From Symsagittifera roscoffensis (Eukaryota; Xenacoelomorpha; Acoela; Convolutidae), in the NCBI RefSeq assembly GCF_963678635.1, contig NC_087066.1, forward strand, positions 60,420,875-60,484,874: a DNA stretch of 64,000 nt, given 5' to 3'. The translations under genes were made by a program, and so were the position numbers. The notes below the pieces were generated by a model, which was not told the DNA's origin, did no database searches, and worked only from the letters and a program-made list of their open reading frames with translations. Of this stretch, positions 38,175 to 50,405 are shown piece by piece (position 1 is the stretch's first letter; the number at the start of each line of letters is the position of its first letter).

Positions 38175-40619
38175 ATGTATTGATTATTTATCTCACTCTG
38201 TGTGATTTTAAGACCTTTGGCAAGTTTCATGACAAAAAATTCATAAATATGGCATACAACGTAACAGGCGTAACTAATGCTTAATTTAAATTTCGAAAGC
38301 GTACGACCATTCGTTTTGGTCAATCAACCTTAGAGCTTTCAAACAAATTAGTATGCATATGGGTTTTTTCATTAAAGTTTTCCAGTCACAAAATTTTTAC
38401 CTTTTTTAAGGAGCGCATGGAAAACTTATTTCAAGTATAAAAAATTTATTTCAAATCGTTTTTGCTAAGAAACTCGAAAAAATTTAATACTTCTATAAAA
38501 ACTTATTTCACCCAAAAAAGTTTTTTAACTATTCAAAAATAGACATTTATGCAAGCTAAAAGTAGCATGGAAAAAAATGTTTTCCACATGAAAAAATTTT
38601 CGTGTTTAAAAAATTTATTTCAAACCGTTTATGCTAAAAAAACTCGGAGTGAATAGCTCTATGGAAACTTGTTTCACCTGGAAAACTTTTCTTAGCTATT
38701 TTAAAATAGACCTTTTGTGCAAACTAAAAGTCGCAAGTAAAGTAATTCCATATTCGAAAACTGTATAGTGACTTTTATTGTTACACCTTAATCCAATTAG
38801 TAGGCGTATGAAGTGCCTTTTTTGCATAGAAGAACTCAAGAACGATTTGTACTTGACAACCAATAATTGACTTCTCTTGCAACATAAAAAACGTTCAGAT
38901 TGCTTATTTCGTGATAGAAAATTGTATGATCGTCAATTTTGGCTATACGATCCTACACTTGATTACACTTAAGGAGTCGTAAAGAATACTTATTTATTAG
39001 TAATAAACTGTATGACCAATCTTCTGAGCCATAAAACAGTAAACTTTTTTTTGGAGTTTGATAGGAGTATGAAATGTTGATTGCATGAGAAAGATGTCTC
39101 CTCGACCTTTATAGCCAGACACTTGTTTTGAAACAAAAGTTATGAAATTTATAGCCAGTCTTTTCAGTTGTTTAAGATTTATTAATTGGCTCCTTAAGAA
39201 ATAGTTTATTGGGCGTATTAAGTGCTTTTTCATAGCCATCTTTTGACTACGTTGGCGTATGGAATCCTTATTTGACCTGGAAAGTATAACAGTTTTTGCC
39301 ATATATTTTTGAACCTTTCATTAAAACTATAACTAATTTAAACATTACTCTGGGAAAATGTATGTGCAGACACTATAACCAAAAAAGCACCGAGCTTGTA
39401 TAAAAATTATTAGGTTTTTAGAATGCTCAATTAAAATTGAGAAAATGAATGACCACTCGTTTTGACCGAAGAATCGTAGACTTTTCAGACAATTGAGTAG
39501 GTGTGTGGTTTTTTTCAATTCACCTTTTTGGCCATACATTCAGAGACCCTTTTTGACCAAGTAATCACATGGAATGCTTATTTCACACACAAAGGCGAAG
39601 TTGAACTTTGCACTGCTATTGATAAAAAATATTATAAGATGAAGGCACGATGACGCTCAAAAAAGAGCAGCAGAAAGAACTTCGAACTATGTTGCAATTG
39701 AAAATTTGTTGCAAAATTTGTTGCAATTTGTTGCAATATGTTGCAATTGGAAATTTGTTTTTATATTCAAATTTTTTCAATTTTTGCTAATTTTGAGCTT
39801 CCAAAAAAACTGTTGCCCGAGTCTTATTGATCTCAAAATTACTACTAAAATTTTTTTACGAAATTTTTTTTTAGATAAATGAGCCGACAGAAGTGAAGCC
39901 GATAGCCAATAAGCTGAAACCTAACCAAAAATAAAATGAAAATCGACTAAATTTTGAAAAATGCATGTAACGTTACAAAACGTATAATGTGAAAAAAGTA
40001 CGTTCAAAGAACTTAGTAGGCAAATGGAAAGCTTATTTCACTTTGTGAAACTGTATCACGATTTTTTTGCGGTACAACCATAGTTTTTCATTTGATCTAG
40101 TACGTGTATGAAAACCCGATTCGGCATTGGGAAATTTGATGACCGACCGCAAATTTTTCATACTTCATGGATTTTTATATAAAATAGTTGTTAAATGGAA
40201 TGCCCACGTAACATTGGCGAAGTGTATAACAAATCATCTTAGCCCTGAAACAGTATACGTTTCAAGCGACTTATTGAGAGTACAAAACTCTTAATTTGTT
40301 TCGCAAAATTTGTGACCGATTGTTTTGATCAAACTTTCACAAATTTTTTAAGCAGTAGCACAGAAAGTTCCGATGATTTTCTGAGAAAATAACAATTTTT
40401 TTTTCAAATTAGTCTTGGTTTGGTTTCTGAGGAGTACGATAAAGAGATTTGAACAAAAACTAAGTCTTGGGTCTTTTCGAAAGTCATATGAAAAAAAAGA
40501 AAATTTGAGAACAGATTTTATAAAAAAAAAATGACTAGCATAACAAAAAAAACTGATAATTTATCAAAAAAAATCAAAAAAACTTCCATTTTTTTAGCTT
40601 AAGATTTTTGTATTTTTAA

Positions 40620-40980
40620 AAGTTTTCAATAGCTAGAATGGCGTTAACAAACTGAGCACACTTATTTAACCTGAGCAAAGATAAAATTAGGCACAAATAA
40701 ACTATTGTAAATGGTTGAGTTCAGCATTAAAAAGCCTGCTGATTCGCTTTTTTCATTTGAACTTTGGCCAAAAATCAAACGGGTTATTCTCAATACTTGA
40801 AACATTTTACTTAGTTCGAATCATAACTGAAAAGGCTTTAACGTGATATATCACTCGACGCATCTGGATGATTAATTGTGGCATTTGATTTTGCGTGCAA
40901 AACAAAAAAAATGCACTTGAATACGAAGTTCCTCTACATGTTTCAAATGGTCGGAACGAGAACCTAATATTGTATCAACT
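40620..40980 (+). repeat. Dispersed repeat, diverged copy
   Basis: This is related to 1890-2170 and 10294-10574. Shared blocks include AAATAAACTATTGTAA, CTTTAACGTGATAT, ATTTTGCGTG and ATGGTCGGAAC, in the same order. Confidence 0.75.
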
Positions 40981-41828
40981 TTTTGCGACAAATTGTTTGA
41001 CTGTTTTTTAACCATAAATATTAGACTTTGCAATTTACATGCTAGGCGTATGGTAAAATTCCTAAAAAAAACTTTGAAAAGATTATATAGAATTTTCAAC
41101 CGACTATTTTATACCTTCAGCAATTAAGTAGACGTATCAACCTTCAACAATTAAGAAGACGTATCAATCAGACGTTCATTTCATATTGTGGAAACAAATC
41201 AGCTGAATTTTTAGCCATGGAATCATAGATTTTTATTCGATGAAGTTGGCATAAGAAATGCTTTTTTTAACATGAAATTTTCGATTTATCGACTTTTTTG
41301 CCTTTCAAACTTTTTTTCATAGAACTCGTAGACGTATGGAAAGCTTATTTCTTATAGTGAAATTGTATCAACAATCTTTTGGACTTGAAACCATAAGTAT
41401 TTCATAAAACGTAATATATTTATGAAATGCTAGTTACCCATTAGGAAATTGTAGACCGACACTTTTGGCCATTCAATAATAGACGTCTAATTCAACTTGA
41501 TAGATGTTTATAATGCTTGTTTTGCGTAAGGAAATTGTGTCTCAGACAATTTCAGCTTTCAGGTATACAGTTTTTTGCCTTTCTCGTATAATATGGATGT
41601 TTATTTTACATAGTGAAATTGTCTGACCGACTTTTTCGGCCGGGCTGGGATATTGAAACTTAGTTTTCAAACGCATATCTTTCAATTTTAAACATTTTTG
41701 CACTCGTCCATCTTTGGCTAATTTGGATAGTCTTTCTCAATTCTAAATTGATTGAGGAGAAATATTAATATTTTGTAGAAGCTTTGAATGCCTTTTTATT
41801 GATATTTTTGAAACTTTGAGCCGGCAAC

Positions 41829-41832
41829 TTTC
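41829..41832 (+). other. Target-site duplication, left (TTTC)
   Basis: TTTC precedes LTR1 and is repeated directly after LTR3 (59991-59994). A 4-base duplication is usual for Ty3/gypsy-type integration. It marks 41833-59990 as one insertion. Confidence 0.7.
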
Positions 41833-42240
41833 TGGAACCTGATCTAAACTACATTTTATTATTGGATAAATTAGATATTTCACCACTGTAAAATATTTAA
41901 TATTAACCAATCATAATCCATCCAACTAACAACCCACTTATTTGTAAGTGCTGAAATTACTTGTAATTTCAGCACCAGAGAGATTTGAATTTAACTTAGA
42001 AATTAGTTGCCTCTCCAAGAGAACTTCAGCTGCCGCAATAAGCCAGTATACTGTAGATCTAATGAGCCTAGCAGAGACTAGTTAAACACCCTGAGACTAG
42101 TAGATATAAGAGTAAGATTAGGATCGGTATTAGACTAAGAAGTTGCACGAATCTATCCGGCCGAAAATAAGATAGCGTGACGAGCAGACGGTGTACCCTA
42201 TCCGAAATTACTCTATGAGTTAGAGATCCATCTTAACTCA
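41833..42240 (+). repeat. LTR1 (5' LTR), 408 bp
   Basis: TGGAACCTGATC...TAACTCA with TG/CA ends. It pairs with LTR3 in length and in its 3' end (GTTAGAGATCCATC), which LTR2 lacks. It carries the hairpin at 41948-41975. Confidence 0.88.
41948..41975. promoter_or_regulatory. Perfect 13-bp hairpin in LTR1
   Basis: GTGCTGAAATTAC and its exact reverse complement are separated by TT. The same hairpin stands at 57842-57869 (one mismatch) and 59698-59725 (loop AA). It could act in RNA as a stem-loop or in DNA as a protein-binding palindrome. Confidence 0.75.
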
Positions 42241-42242
42241 TC

Positions 42243-42264
42243 TGGTGCGATCATAAGTCTCGAA
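42243..42264 (+). promoter_or_regulatory. Primer-binding site for minus-strand synthesis
   Basis: It starts with TGGTGCGATCAT two bases after the LTR end. Read as a complement it gives CCA, a 7-base acceptor strand (GATCGCA), a T-stem strand CTTAT and a T-loop-like TTCGAGA. That is what the 3' end of a tRNA looks like over about 22 bases. I cannot name the tRNA. Confidence 0.75.
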
Positions 42265-43233
42265 TAAGACCTTAATAGCTTAGAATTAACCAAATATAGA
42301 TTAGAAATTAGACAAAACATTTTCAAAATGTTACACGATAATAACTTAATTGAAATGTCTCTACGACTCAATAGATCAGAGCCGATATTCCGCACAATAC
42401 TAGAACTACCTGGTATTGGAAAAAGACCTCGGACAAGAGACGATATACGACTACATAGAAACTTACCAATTAGTTTCATGGTTGTAAGGCAAAAGCCAAC
42501 ACAAACTTTTATATTTAGAATCTTACTAGCAACGAATTTAGATTTTCATTTGCAAACATAAAATTTTGAAGTAAATCTTCCTGACCATTTCAGGCGCTAA
42601 ACAAAATTATTAATGTACAATAACGATTGATAAAAAGATCTCAGATTGTTTTCCTAATTTCTGCAGTATTATTCAAAACATATATGAAAAATATTTATTA
42701 AAAATACAAACAAAAATTAGTAGCATGACAATAAATTGTTAGTAAATATAAATCATCTTGTTGTTCCAGCTTCATCACCTAAACATAACAGCAATCATAA
42801 GCTCACTAACATCATTAAAAAATTAACCCTTTTTATTAGATAAATTTAAACCATTTTAAATTTAAATTCACTTAATTTTAAAAATCAGATCATCAAGGCT
42901 TCTCCTTGGATCTTTGTAAATTTTCTATCTCACTAAATTTAAAATCTGATCATCAAGGCCTATCGTTGGATCAAAAGAACAATTTTGTTCTCCCCCACCC
43001 ACTTAGCAAGTGTCTAACGACCTCAAACGTCGATTCACTATCCAACCTTTCCAAAAGACCCAGGACTAATAGAAATTTTTAAATAAACTAACCATTCAAA
43101 TTAAGTTAAACAGTTAAGAACTTCGGTTATTCATCCTTCACTTGAACCCTCCTCTTAACAGACCCAGGAAAGATCTTAGACTTAGTAAGTTTAAAATAGT
43201 ATCTAACGAACTACTTGCGCTCTACCAACTCAA
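42265..43233 (+). other. 5' leader of the element
   Basis: About 970 bases separate the primer-binding site from the gag ATG. I see no long plus-strand frame apart from a 77-codon opening at 42328-42561, which overlaps an opposite-strand opening and has no recognisable domain. Two related 22-base stretches containing GATCATCAAGGC, at about 42886 and 42948, form a spaced direct repeat of unknown role. Confidence 0.6.
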
Positions 43234-44400
43234 ATGCAAAATGAAATACCGCTTCCATATTACCTTCAGCAACACGAAATAACAAAAAATCAACTTTCAA
43301 ATTTTTCACAAATGCCAAATGCCGCAGAATCACTAAAGATGACAATGAATCCATACCTCATGGGTGGATCAACAATAACATCCAATAAACCACTGATGGT
43401 ATTCACAGGAACAGACCCTGAATATTCTGTAGAAGATTATCTAAATGCAGTAACAGCAAATTTAATTTTAAACATAGGACCTGAACCAATTAATACGCCA
43501 CTACATCAAAATTGGATAAAAAGACGCACAGCGTTAATACAAACAACCCTAGATGGCGCAGCTCAAAAATGGTTTTCAGTATTACCCATAGAAATAAAAT
43601 CAGACTGGAAGAGATTCACACAAGAATTATCAAAAATGTTTGATTCTGAAAGAAACAAACAACACCAAAGAGTTTTATGCAACGAAATACGTAGACTACC
43701 AAATGAAACAATTAAACAATTAGCAGTAGGAATCGAAACACTAGTTCGAAAGGCATATTCACTTAATACACATGACTACAAAAACACAAAAATGACAGAA
43801 ATTTTAATGATGAGCTTGACAACTCAATTACGGAAAATAGCTATAAAAAAGGGAGCATCTCATCCTTCCTCAATTCGAGAACCAGATTTAGATTTTAGAA
43901 AATTAGTAGATAAATTAAAACAAGCAGAAATAACAATGAAACTCGAAGAAACCGAAAATCTAAAACTACAATATGTTAATTGAATTGAAACAAATACTAC
44001 ACATATAAATAATGTACAAGAATCAGAAACAGACCTGATTGAAAAAATCACTGAAATAATAAACATCTATGAAAGAAACCCAAATTTTAAAGACAAACCA
44101 TCTTTCAAAAAATGGTGTAATTATTGCCGACGATACGGACACAGTATTTCCGAATGTAGACAAAAACAACAAGACAATCAGAATAAACCTCAAAAGCACA
44201 AAGAACCAAATAAATCATTCTATCAATACATGAAAAAAGACCAAAATCTACCAAACAAAAATATATATAGTAATAACAGTTCAGGAAAACCACTTCCAAG
44301 CAACTCAAATTACACAAGAAATCAAACACCATATAACTCAAGTTATAGAGGTAGATCACCCAAACGAGGAAATACACGAAATTTCTCACTAAATAGATAA
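43234..44400 (+). pseudogene. gag: gag: capsid and CCHC zinc knuckle, one internal stop
   Basis: Structural protein of the particle. ATG at 43234, then 249 codons with a Ty3-type capsid (retrotransposon gag). A TGA at 43981-43983 interrupts, and the same frame runs on to TAA at 44398-44400, about 388 codons in all. The second part carries the zinc knuckle CX2CX4HX4C at 44116-44157 and then a Gln/Asn/Lys-rich tail. With only one internal stop this is among the better preserved genes of the element. Pol follows in another frame, so pol was probably reached by frameshifting. Confidence 0.88.
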
Positions 44401-44439
44401 ACCGATCGAATAGCCAAAAAAGCCAAAATTACTATTCAC

Positions 44440-45245
44440 GATAGAATTCCAATACAATAAAATTTGTTTCTGAATCCAGTTCCCATTCAAACCCAAGGAA
44501 TAGACACTATTCCAATGATAGATCACGAAACTCATCATACAACAGATATAGAAACTATTCACATAATATAAATAGAAATTATTCAAACAATCGAAATCAG
44601 AATTATTCAAACAAAAGATCAAAGAATAATTCATATAACAGATCAAATTATCACAGATCAAATGATAATTATCAAAACAGATCACGAAATAATTCACAAA
44701 ATCGAAACTCAAGTTACAATAATCGATACAGAAATTATTCCCAGTCACCACATAGGAATAATAACCGATATCCCGATTCGAAATATCGATACAAAAGTAG
44801 CACACCAAAACATCGAAGACACATAAACCAAGTGCAAACAAATGAAGAAACAACTTCAGACCCTCCAGATATTGATGATACAGGAAGTAACGAATTACAA
44901 CTAAATCATATAAATTGTGAATCATCAGATACAGAAAGTGATACAGATAATACCATCTCAGTAAATATGATAACAGTCAAAAATGACTATGAACCTATCA
45001 TATATGAACAACCTTTCACTTCACATATATAAGAAAATCAATTGGAACTCCTCCACAATTACTATATTGGACCCATTGATAATACACAAACTACACAAGA
45101 AGTAAACGAAATTAACACGTTAATTAAACCAGATAAAAAAGACGAGACACAATGCTCAAACACAAAATATATTTATCAAAATATACAAAAAGAACAACCA
45201 AGAGAAAAAATGTGGACTAGATTTAAACAATTCCATTTCTCTTAG
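44440..45245 (+). pseudogene. pol: pol N-terminal region: Asn/Arg/Ser-rich domain and acidic segment
   Basis: The frame opens after a TAG at about 44439. It encodes about 120 residues made almost only of Asn, Arg, Ser and Tyr in short repeats such as Arg-Asn-Tyr-Ser-Asn. An acidic stretch rich in Asp/Glu/Thr/Ser follows (44832-45032), then TAA and a further open piece at 45042-45245. The basic stretch looks suited to RNA binding and acts as a linker between Gag and protease. It is low-complexity, so homology cannot be judged by eye. Confidence 0.6.
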
Positions 45246-45784
45246 AGAGTCCAAAAAATAAAGAATTTCAACCACCAGATCTTGAAATTGATTTTTTAAT
45301 TGACTCAGGAGCAAAATCAAAAATAATTAATATTCCCACATTGAATGAAATCAAAACATTGCATCCAAATTTAACACTTCTTGAAACCTCTAGCAAATAA
45401 GCAACAGCACAAGGATCAACATTAGTAAATTACGGAACAATCCAATTATTCCTTCTTCCCACAAGAACAATGAAACAAAACAAAATTTTGAACAAACCAT
45501 TTAAACAAATATTTCATATTACTGATATTAAACACAATATCATTGGCATACCATTTATATCTAAATATATACCAACAATCAACATCTTAAAAAGTAAGAT
45601 ACATATCAAAGATAAATACAAAAAAACAAAAAACACAGCCTTAACATTCTTCCAAAGATTAAACAAACAACCGCCATTTTTCTCAAAATTTTACCCCATT
45701 CACAATCGACAACGGAAACACCTGAAGCCACTATCAGGAAATATATATCATTTTTCAATAAAACAAGTTCATCAGTATGACTAA
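45246..45784 (+). pseudogene. pol: pol: aspartic protease
   Basis: The active-site triad Asp-Ser-Gly-Ala is intact (Asp codon 45302-45304). The C-terminal motif His-Asn-Ile-Ile-Gly-Ile-Pro-Phe near 45534 fits the Ile-Leu/Ile-Gly block of retroviral-type proteases. A TAA at about 45398 breaks the frame between the two motifs, and the frame differs from that of the upstream Asn-rich piece. Confidence 0.8.
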
Positions 45785-45808
45785 AGTAAAAACAAACAAC
45801 AACTTTTT

Positions 45809-46396
45809 ATGTCAGACTTCGAATTTAAACCTATTCACAAAATTTTCAAAATTACAATCTCATCTATAAAATACTCGAAAAATACGAATTCCGACATCAT
45901 TTCATTACACGTGTATAACGATACACCATATCAAGTAACATTACCCTTAAGACTTTTAGGATATTGTGAAACAAATGCTACAACTTCATCTATAAAAGAA
46001 GTAGCCTACCGCGTTAATAATATACTCCAATTATTAGATATTTGCCAATCAACGATTCTTGACGAAGAATTAACCATAAATAATATAATAAGTAATGAAA
46101 AGAGAAATACAGATTATTCCACAAAAACACCATATTTTAAACCAATATTCAATATAACAAATTACACAAAAGAGCAACAAAAATTTTTAACAATGTTTAA
46201 TTTTGAACACTCACAAATTACACAAATTGAATTTGATAAATTAGCAAAACAACTGTTAAAATATTCAACAGTTTATGCAACATCAAAATTTGACGTTGGA
46301 AAAATTAGTTCATCACTACACCTTCCGTTAAAACCTGACGCAGTTTTCAAAAAACAAAGAGCAAGAAAGTACCGATTCACTTACATGACAAGGTAA
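45809..46396 (+). pseudogene. pol: pol: protease-RT linker and start of reverse transcriptase
   Basis: 195 open codons. Most have no motif I recognise. The last 40 or so lead into the region just upstream of Ty3-type reverse transcriptase (the Leu-Pro-Leu-Lys-Pro-Asp stretch). A one-base frame change near 46368 then continues the gene in another frame. Confidence 0.7.
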
Positions 46397-47071
46397 AAAG
46401 ATTACTTGACATTTTAGACAATACGAAATTATCTCACCAGTAAATAAAGAAGAACAACCAAAAGGAAACACCTTCATTAACCCTGTTAGTTATCATTCTA
46501 GCAAAAAGGTGAATCACTAAAAATAGTTTTAGACGCTAGATACCTCAATTCACTAATTGACGAATCAAAATGCAATTGGCCCATTGAACCAATACAAGTT
46601 ATCTTAACAAAGATAAATGGTAAATACTTCACAACCGCAGATATGAATAGTGCATATAACCAAATGCCACTAGATGAACAATCATGACGTTTAACACAAT
46701 TTGTTATTGGAAATCAACAATATGAATTTAATCGCTTATTCTATGGAATATCCATAGGACCAGCAGCTTTTTCAGCTTTTATGAGTAAAATTTTTAGACC
46801 ACTAATACTCAAAAAAAATGCAATCACCTATTTAGACGATGTTTTTATGCAATTGCAAACCAAAGACGAGATGTTTACAGTTTTAGAACAATACCATAAG
46901 ATACTTCAGATCGAAAATCTGAAAGCAGCCCCCGATAAATCACACTTCTTTTTAACACGGGTTAAATTTTTAGGACATAATATTGAACGAAAAACTATCA
47001 CTCCATTAAAATCACGCATTGACGCCATTCAAAAACTTCAGCCACCTAGAAATAAAAAGAAAATCCAATAA
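46397..47071 (+). pseudogene. pol: pol: reverse transcriptase domain
   Basis: Motif A (Ala-Asp-Met-Asn-Ser-Ala-Tyr, near 46638) and the catalytic Tyr-Leu-Asp-Asp (46829-46840) are present. So are the Phe-Leu-Gly-His block (about 46965) and the Leu-Gln-Pro-Pro-Arg thumb motif (about 47034). TGA at about 46685 and another break near 46496 interrupt it. A TAA at 47069-47071 ends the best open piece just before the connection to RNase H. Confidence 0.9.
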
Positions 47072-48456
47072 TTCCTCGGAATGTTAAGTTTCTTAAGTAA
47101 ATATGTTTACAAAATGCAATTATACTTAAGACCTTTTTATAACATCCTCAGACAACAAAAAATTTTGAATGGACCACTGAACATCAAACACGATTTGAAG
47201 AAATTAAAAAACTTTTAACTGAACAAATTTCAAACACGATTCCAGATCCAAATCAACCATTCTATGCAATGTGCGATGCTTCAAATTTTGGCATCGGCGC
47301 AGCATTGCTACAATCACATAGTGGAACAAGTAAAATGAACCTTATATCAGCAAATTCACGATTATTCACACAAGCAGAGCTACGACTCTCAACTCTAATG
47401 AAAGAATGTACAGCTATAATTTATACACTTACAGAATATGAATTTCTGATACTTGGATCAAAACACCCAACAGTTTTATTCACAGATCATAAACCAATTA
47501 TATTTCTCTTTACACAAAAATCAAATCCAAATCATAGAGTTTATAGATTTCAACTAATTCCAATGAAATTCCCAAACTTACATATAGTTTGGACAGCAGG
47601 AAGAAACCTTGCATTACCAGATACATTAAGTAGAAATACGCCACCTGAATTACTCACACGAAAAACTACAGTTGAAATACCACAAAACATTAAATTTTAT
47701 CTCGCAAAAGATGAAACATCACCCCGATTAGAATGCAAATATGCAGTAAAAACTGATATTGATCAATCAGAGATAAATAATCTACAACATTTCCCACTTT
47801 ACTTAGATTGCAAAAATTATCACTACGAAGTTGTTTTACTTGGAACATCAACTTTTAAACCAATTTCATACTCACAATGGATAAAAAATAATACTCAACA
47901 AAAGAGAATAAAACAACACTTGCATAAAAAAGACCTTTTTCTATTAATTGAAAAAGAATATTTGACCGATAAAATAAATTTATCAGGACCACAAACAAAG
48001 GATTCAAAATACACAATCAACCAAGTTTTTGACCTTCATGACCCACTTGACACAATCCCCTTGTCAAAACTAGAAATTGACAATATTTTTCTCCCCCCGA
48101 CAGATAAAGTTACACTTGAACTTTTAAAACAATATCAAAATCACGACCCAGTAATTAGACAACTAAAATCATGGCACAAATACAAAACTAAGCCCGTAAA
48201 AGCAGATACCACAATTTTAGGAAATAAAACACGCCTCCGATATTTTCGAAAGTTTAATAACTCAGCAATTAATGAAAATACAGATCTCTTAGAATATAAT
48301 TTAAATGATTCAAAAGTTCCCTGTATTCCTTTAAGTATGATATTAATAGCTTTTAACATCTCACATACACAAAATACTAAAGGACACTCCGGATCAGAGA
48401 AAACATACTCAAATTTCACACAAAATTTTTTTTCCCAAATGAACCAATTTGGATAA
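47072..48456 (+). pseudogene. pol: pol: RNase H, linker and integrase zinc-binding start
   Basis: Open from 47269 for 395 codons. RNase H carboxylates are Asp3 (Cys-Asp-Ala-Ser), Glu46 and Asp73 (Thr-Asp-His-Lys), and the domain ends with Leu-Pro-Asp-Thr-Leu-Ser-Arg near residue 122. A long spacer follows. The His residues of the integrase zinc domain (His-Thr...Gly-His-Ser-Gly, near 48363) lie at its end. The matching cysteines (Cys-X2-Cys-X2-Cys, about 48468-48490) fall after a frame change within a run of T at 48427-48434. Confidence 0.88.
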
Positions 48457-48488
48457 AAGTATCATGCAATGATTGTATAATATGTCAA

Positions 48489-48951
48489 TTGAACAAACCT
48501 TATCCAAATCAAAAACAAATAGCACAAAAACAAGATTTTAAAGGACAAAGTTTATATTTTAACCATCGCATTTCATTCGATACAAAAGGACCAATTTCAC
48601 CATCTTCTGAAGGGAACTCCTACATTATGGTCATTGTTGACACATTATGTAGCACTCAACCCAGTACCACATTGTAATGCTTATTATGCTTACACGACGC
48701 TTTATGAACTTTGGATAGATAAATTCGGATTACCCGAAATCTTAGTTACAGACAACGGTACAGAATTCATAAATAATGAATTCATCAGACTATGTCACTT
48801 ATATAACATCAAACATAAACCACGTACATCTCATGCACCTTGGACAAACGGTTTAGTCGAAGGTATGAACCGTTCACTACAAGAATATCTCAGATGTATC
48901 ATAAATGGAAATGATACAAAATACACAGAATGGTCAGCAGATGTAAAGTGA
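48489..48951 (+). pseudogene. pol: pol: integrase catalytic core (DD35E)
   Basis: Two overlapping open pieces in different frames (48489-48677, 48634-48951) carry the three catalytic residues. They are Asp 48579-48581 (Phe-Asp-Thr-Lys-Gly-Pro), Asp 48751-48753 (Thr-Asp-Asn-Gly-Thr-Glu-Phe) and Glu 48859-48861 (Gly-Leu-Val-Glu-Gly). Exactly 35 residues separate the last two. A frameshift near 48640-48670 separates the first Asp from the others. Confidence 0.92.
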
Positions 48952-49630
48952 AGATCATTTTCATCACCCACAAATTCTCAAATTAGCCTCCGGCACACAT
49001 ACCGAATGGATTTTAAACAGAGATAAAAAACATAATGAAATTTACCAAAAAGTAACAAAGAAATTGTTACAAAGGCAAACTATTAACAACCAAATTAATT
49101 CACGCTTTACACCAGCCACAGATTTGAAAATTGGAACATTTGTTTTACTACCTAACTTTAATACGCAAAAAGGAATCTCTAAGAAATTACAACCACTTCA
49201 AAAAGGACCATACCAAATCATTGCCAAACCTACTGACGTAACGTACAAACTCACAGATTCAACCAGAAAAGAATTTGTTCAACATCGTAACAATCTATTG
49301 CCCTACTACCCAAAAGAATACGCACTACGCGAATTAATTCAATTATATTCTTTCACAGGTTTAAAAGTTATTCAAAATCATCCACATACAGAAAAAAAAA
49401 TAGATGAACAACACAACGTCCATCATAAAAATCAAAATCAAAAACAAACCACAGTTCAAAACAATACAAAAACGCCAGACACAAAAACACCTCAAAAGGA
49501 AAGAAAAAATAGGAAAATGATAGAAAAACTTTTACCACAAGAACAAGTAGAAAAATCAGAACAAAGAGAATCATCACGACTTAGAAATCAACCACGTAAA
49601 AACTACAAAACATTCATCCCACAGATCTAA
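48952..49630 (+). pseudogene. pol: pol: integrase C-terminal domain with GPY/F module
   Basis: 188 codons are open from 49064. The GPY/F motif typical of Ty3/gypsy integrases is at residues 48-50 (Lys-Gly-Pro-Tyr), followed by Tyr-Lys-Leu and Asn-Asn-Leu-Leu-Pro-Tyr-Tyr. The tail of about 90 residues is Lys/Gln/Asn-rich and basic, ending at TAA 49628-49630. The frame upstream is broken by a TGA at about 48949. Confidence 0.88.
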
Positions 49631-50405
49631 AATATTAAAGAAAGTTGAATTTCAAAAACAACTTTACTTTTAAAATAAATAATTTTTGCACCTCTGGATC
49701 AATTTGAACTTTCATTTTTCAAGATAACATGCTGACAAACATGCAAAAATTCTAGTTCAAATTCAGCCAATAGGATTCACTTAAATCCGTCACAATTTGA
49801 CAACTAAAATAAATACCACCATAATATTACAACCCTCCAGTATCTATTAACGCAAAGATCAACAATATTTTCCCAACTCAGACCTCAAAAACCCTCAAAC
49901 CAAAAATAACAAATTAACCTAAAGTAAAAAAGGACCATAATCATTTGGCCTAAAGTACAAATATTTCAAAAATACCCCAGATCACCCGACAAATAAAAAT
50001 AAAGCAAAGAAGACCTCATGAACACCATAAAATTAGCCCCTAACAATTTTTCACAAAACTCAACCCACTTGTCAAAAATTCCATAAATAACTCGACCACA
50101 CTTGAATTTCGCCTCAAACAACAAAAAATATTCGACGAAGAAATCATTTCTTAAATGATTTTCTCTCAAACAGTCAAAATCTTAAAATATACAATCTTAA
50201 ATCTTTTAATAAAATTTTTCATACTATTCAATTTTTTGTTCATATTTCTATTTGATACTTTTGAAGCTTTTATAATCATCTTAATAACTATTTGCAAAAT
50301 TTTTTTTAATTTTCTACTCCCTATTTGAAATATATCTCCAACTTTCCCAAATCATTGATCATAATCACAGGTACGATAATTCACAATCTATTTAAATGAT
50401 ACTAA
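49631..50405 (+). other. Pol-env interval without a supported gene
   Basis: About 775 AT-rich bases with stops in all frames. In retroviruses and errantiviruses this is where a splice acceptor for env mRNA lies; I cannot single one out. Confidence 0.5.

Larger units (their letters stand above)
36481..41828. repeat. Degenerate satellite edge and unique gene-free DNA
   Basis: Monomer cores (GGCxTATGGAATGCTT and TTTTGGCCATA variants) continue to about 39600 at roughly 85-130-base spacing. The 1.66-kb order is lost and similarity falls with distance. Beyond about 39600 the cores are sparse. A TTGTTGCAA cluster (39695-39745), the dispersed repeat (40620-40980) and an imperfect tandem repeat at 41115-41170 are visible. 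I see no gene. Confidence 0.65.

Noticed and set aside
41860-42240. Possible tRNA or small RNA gene in the LTR
   Set aside because: I could not fold a cloverleaf with A and B boxes; the only strong structure is the simple 13-bp hairpin.
44389-44925. 178-codon minus-strand opening opposite the Asn/Arg-rich part of pol
   Set aside because: It is a shadow of low-complexity coding on the plus strand, rich in Tyr, Asn and Cys, with no domain.
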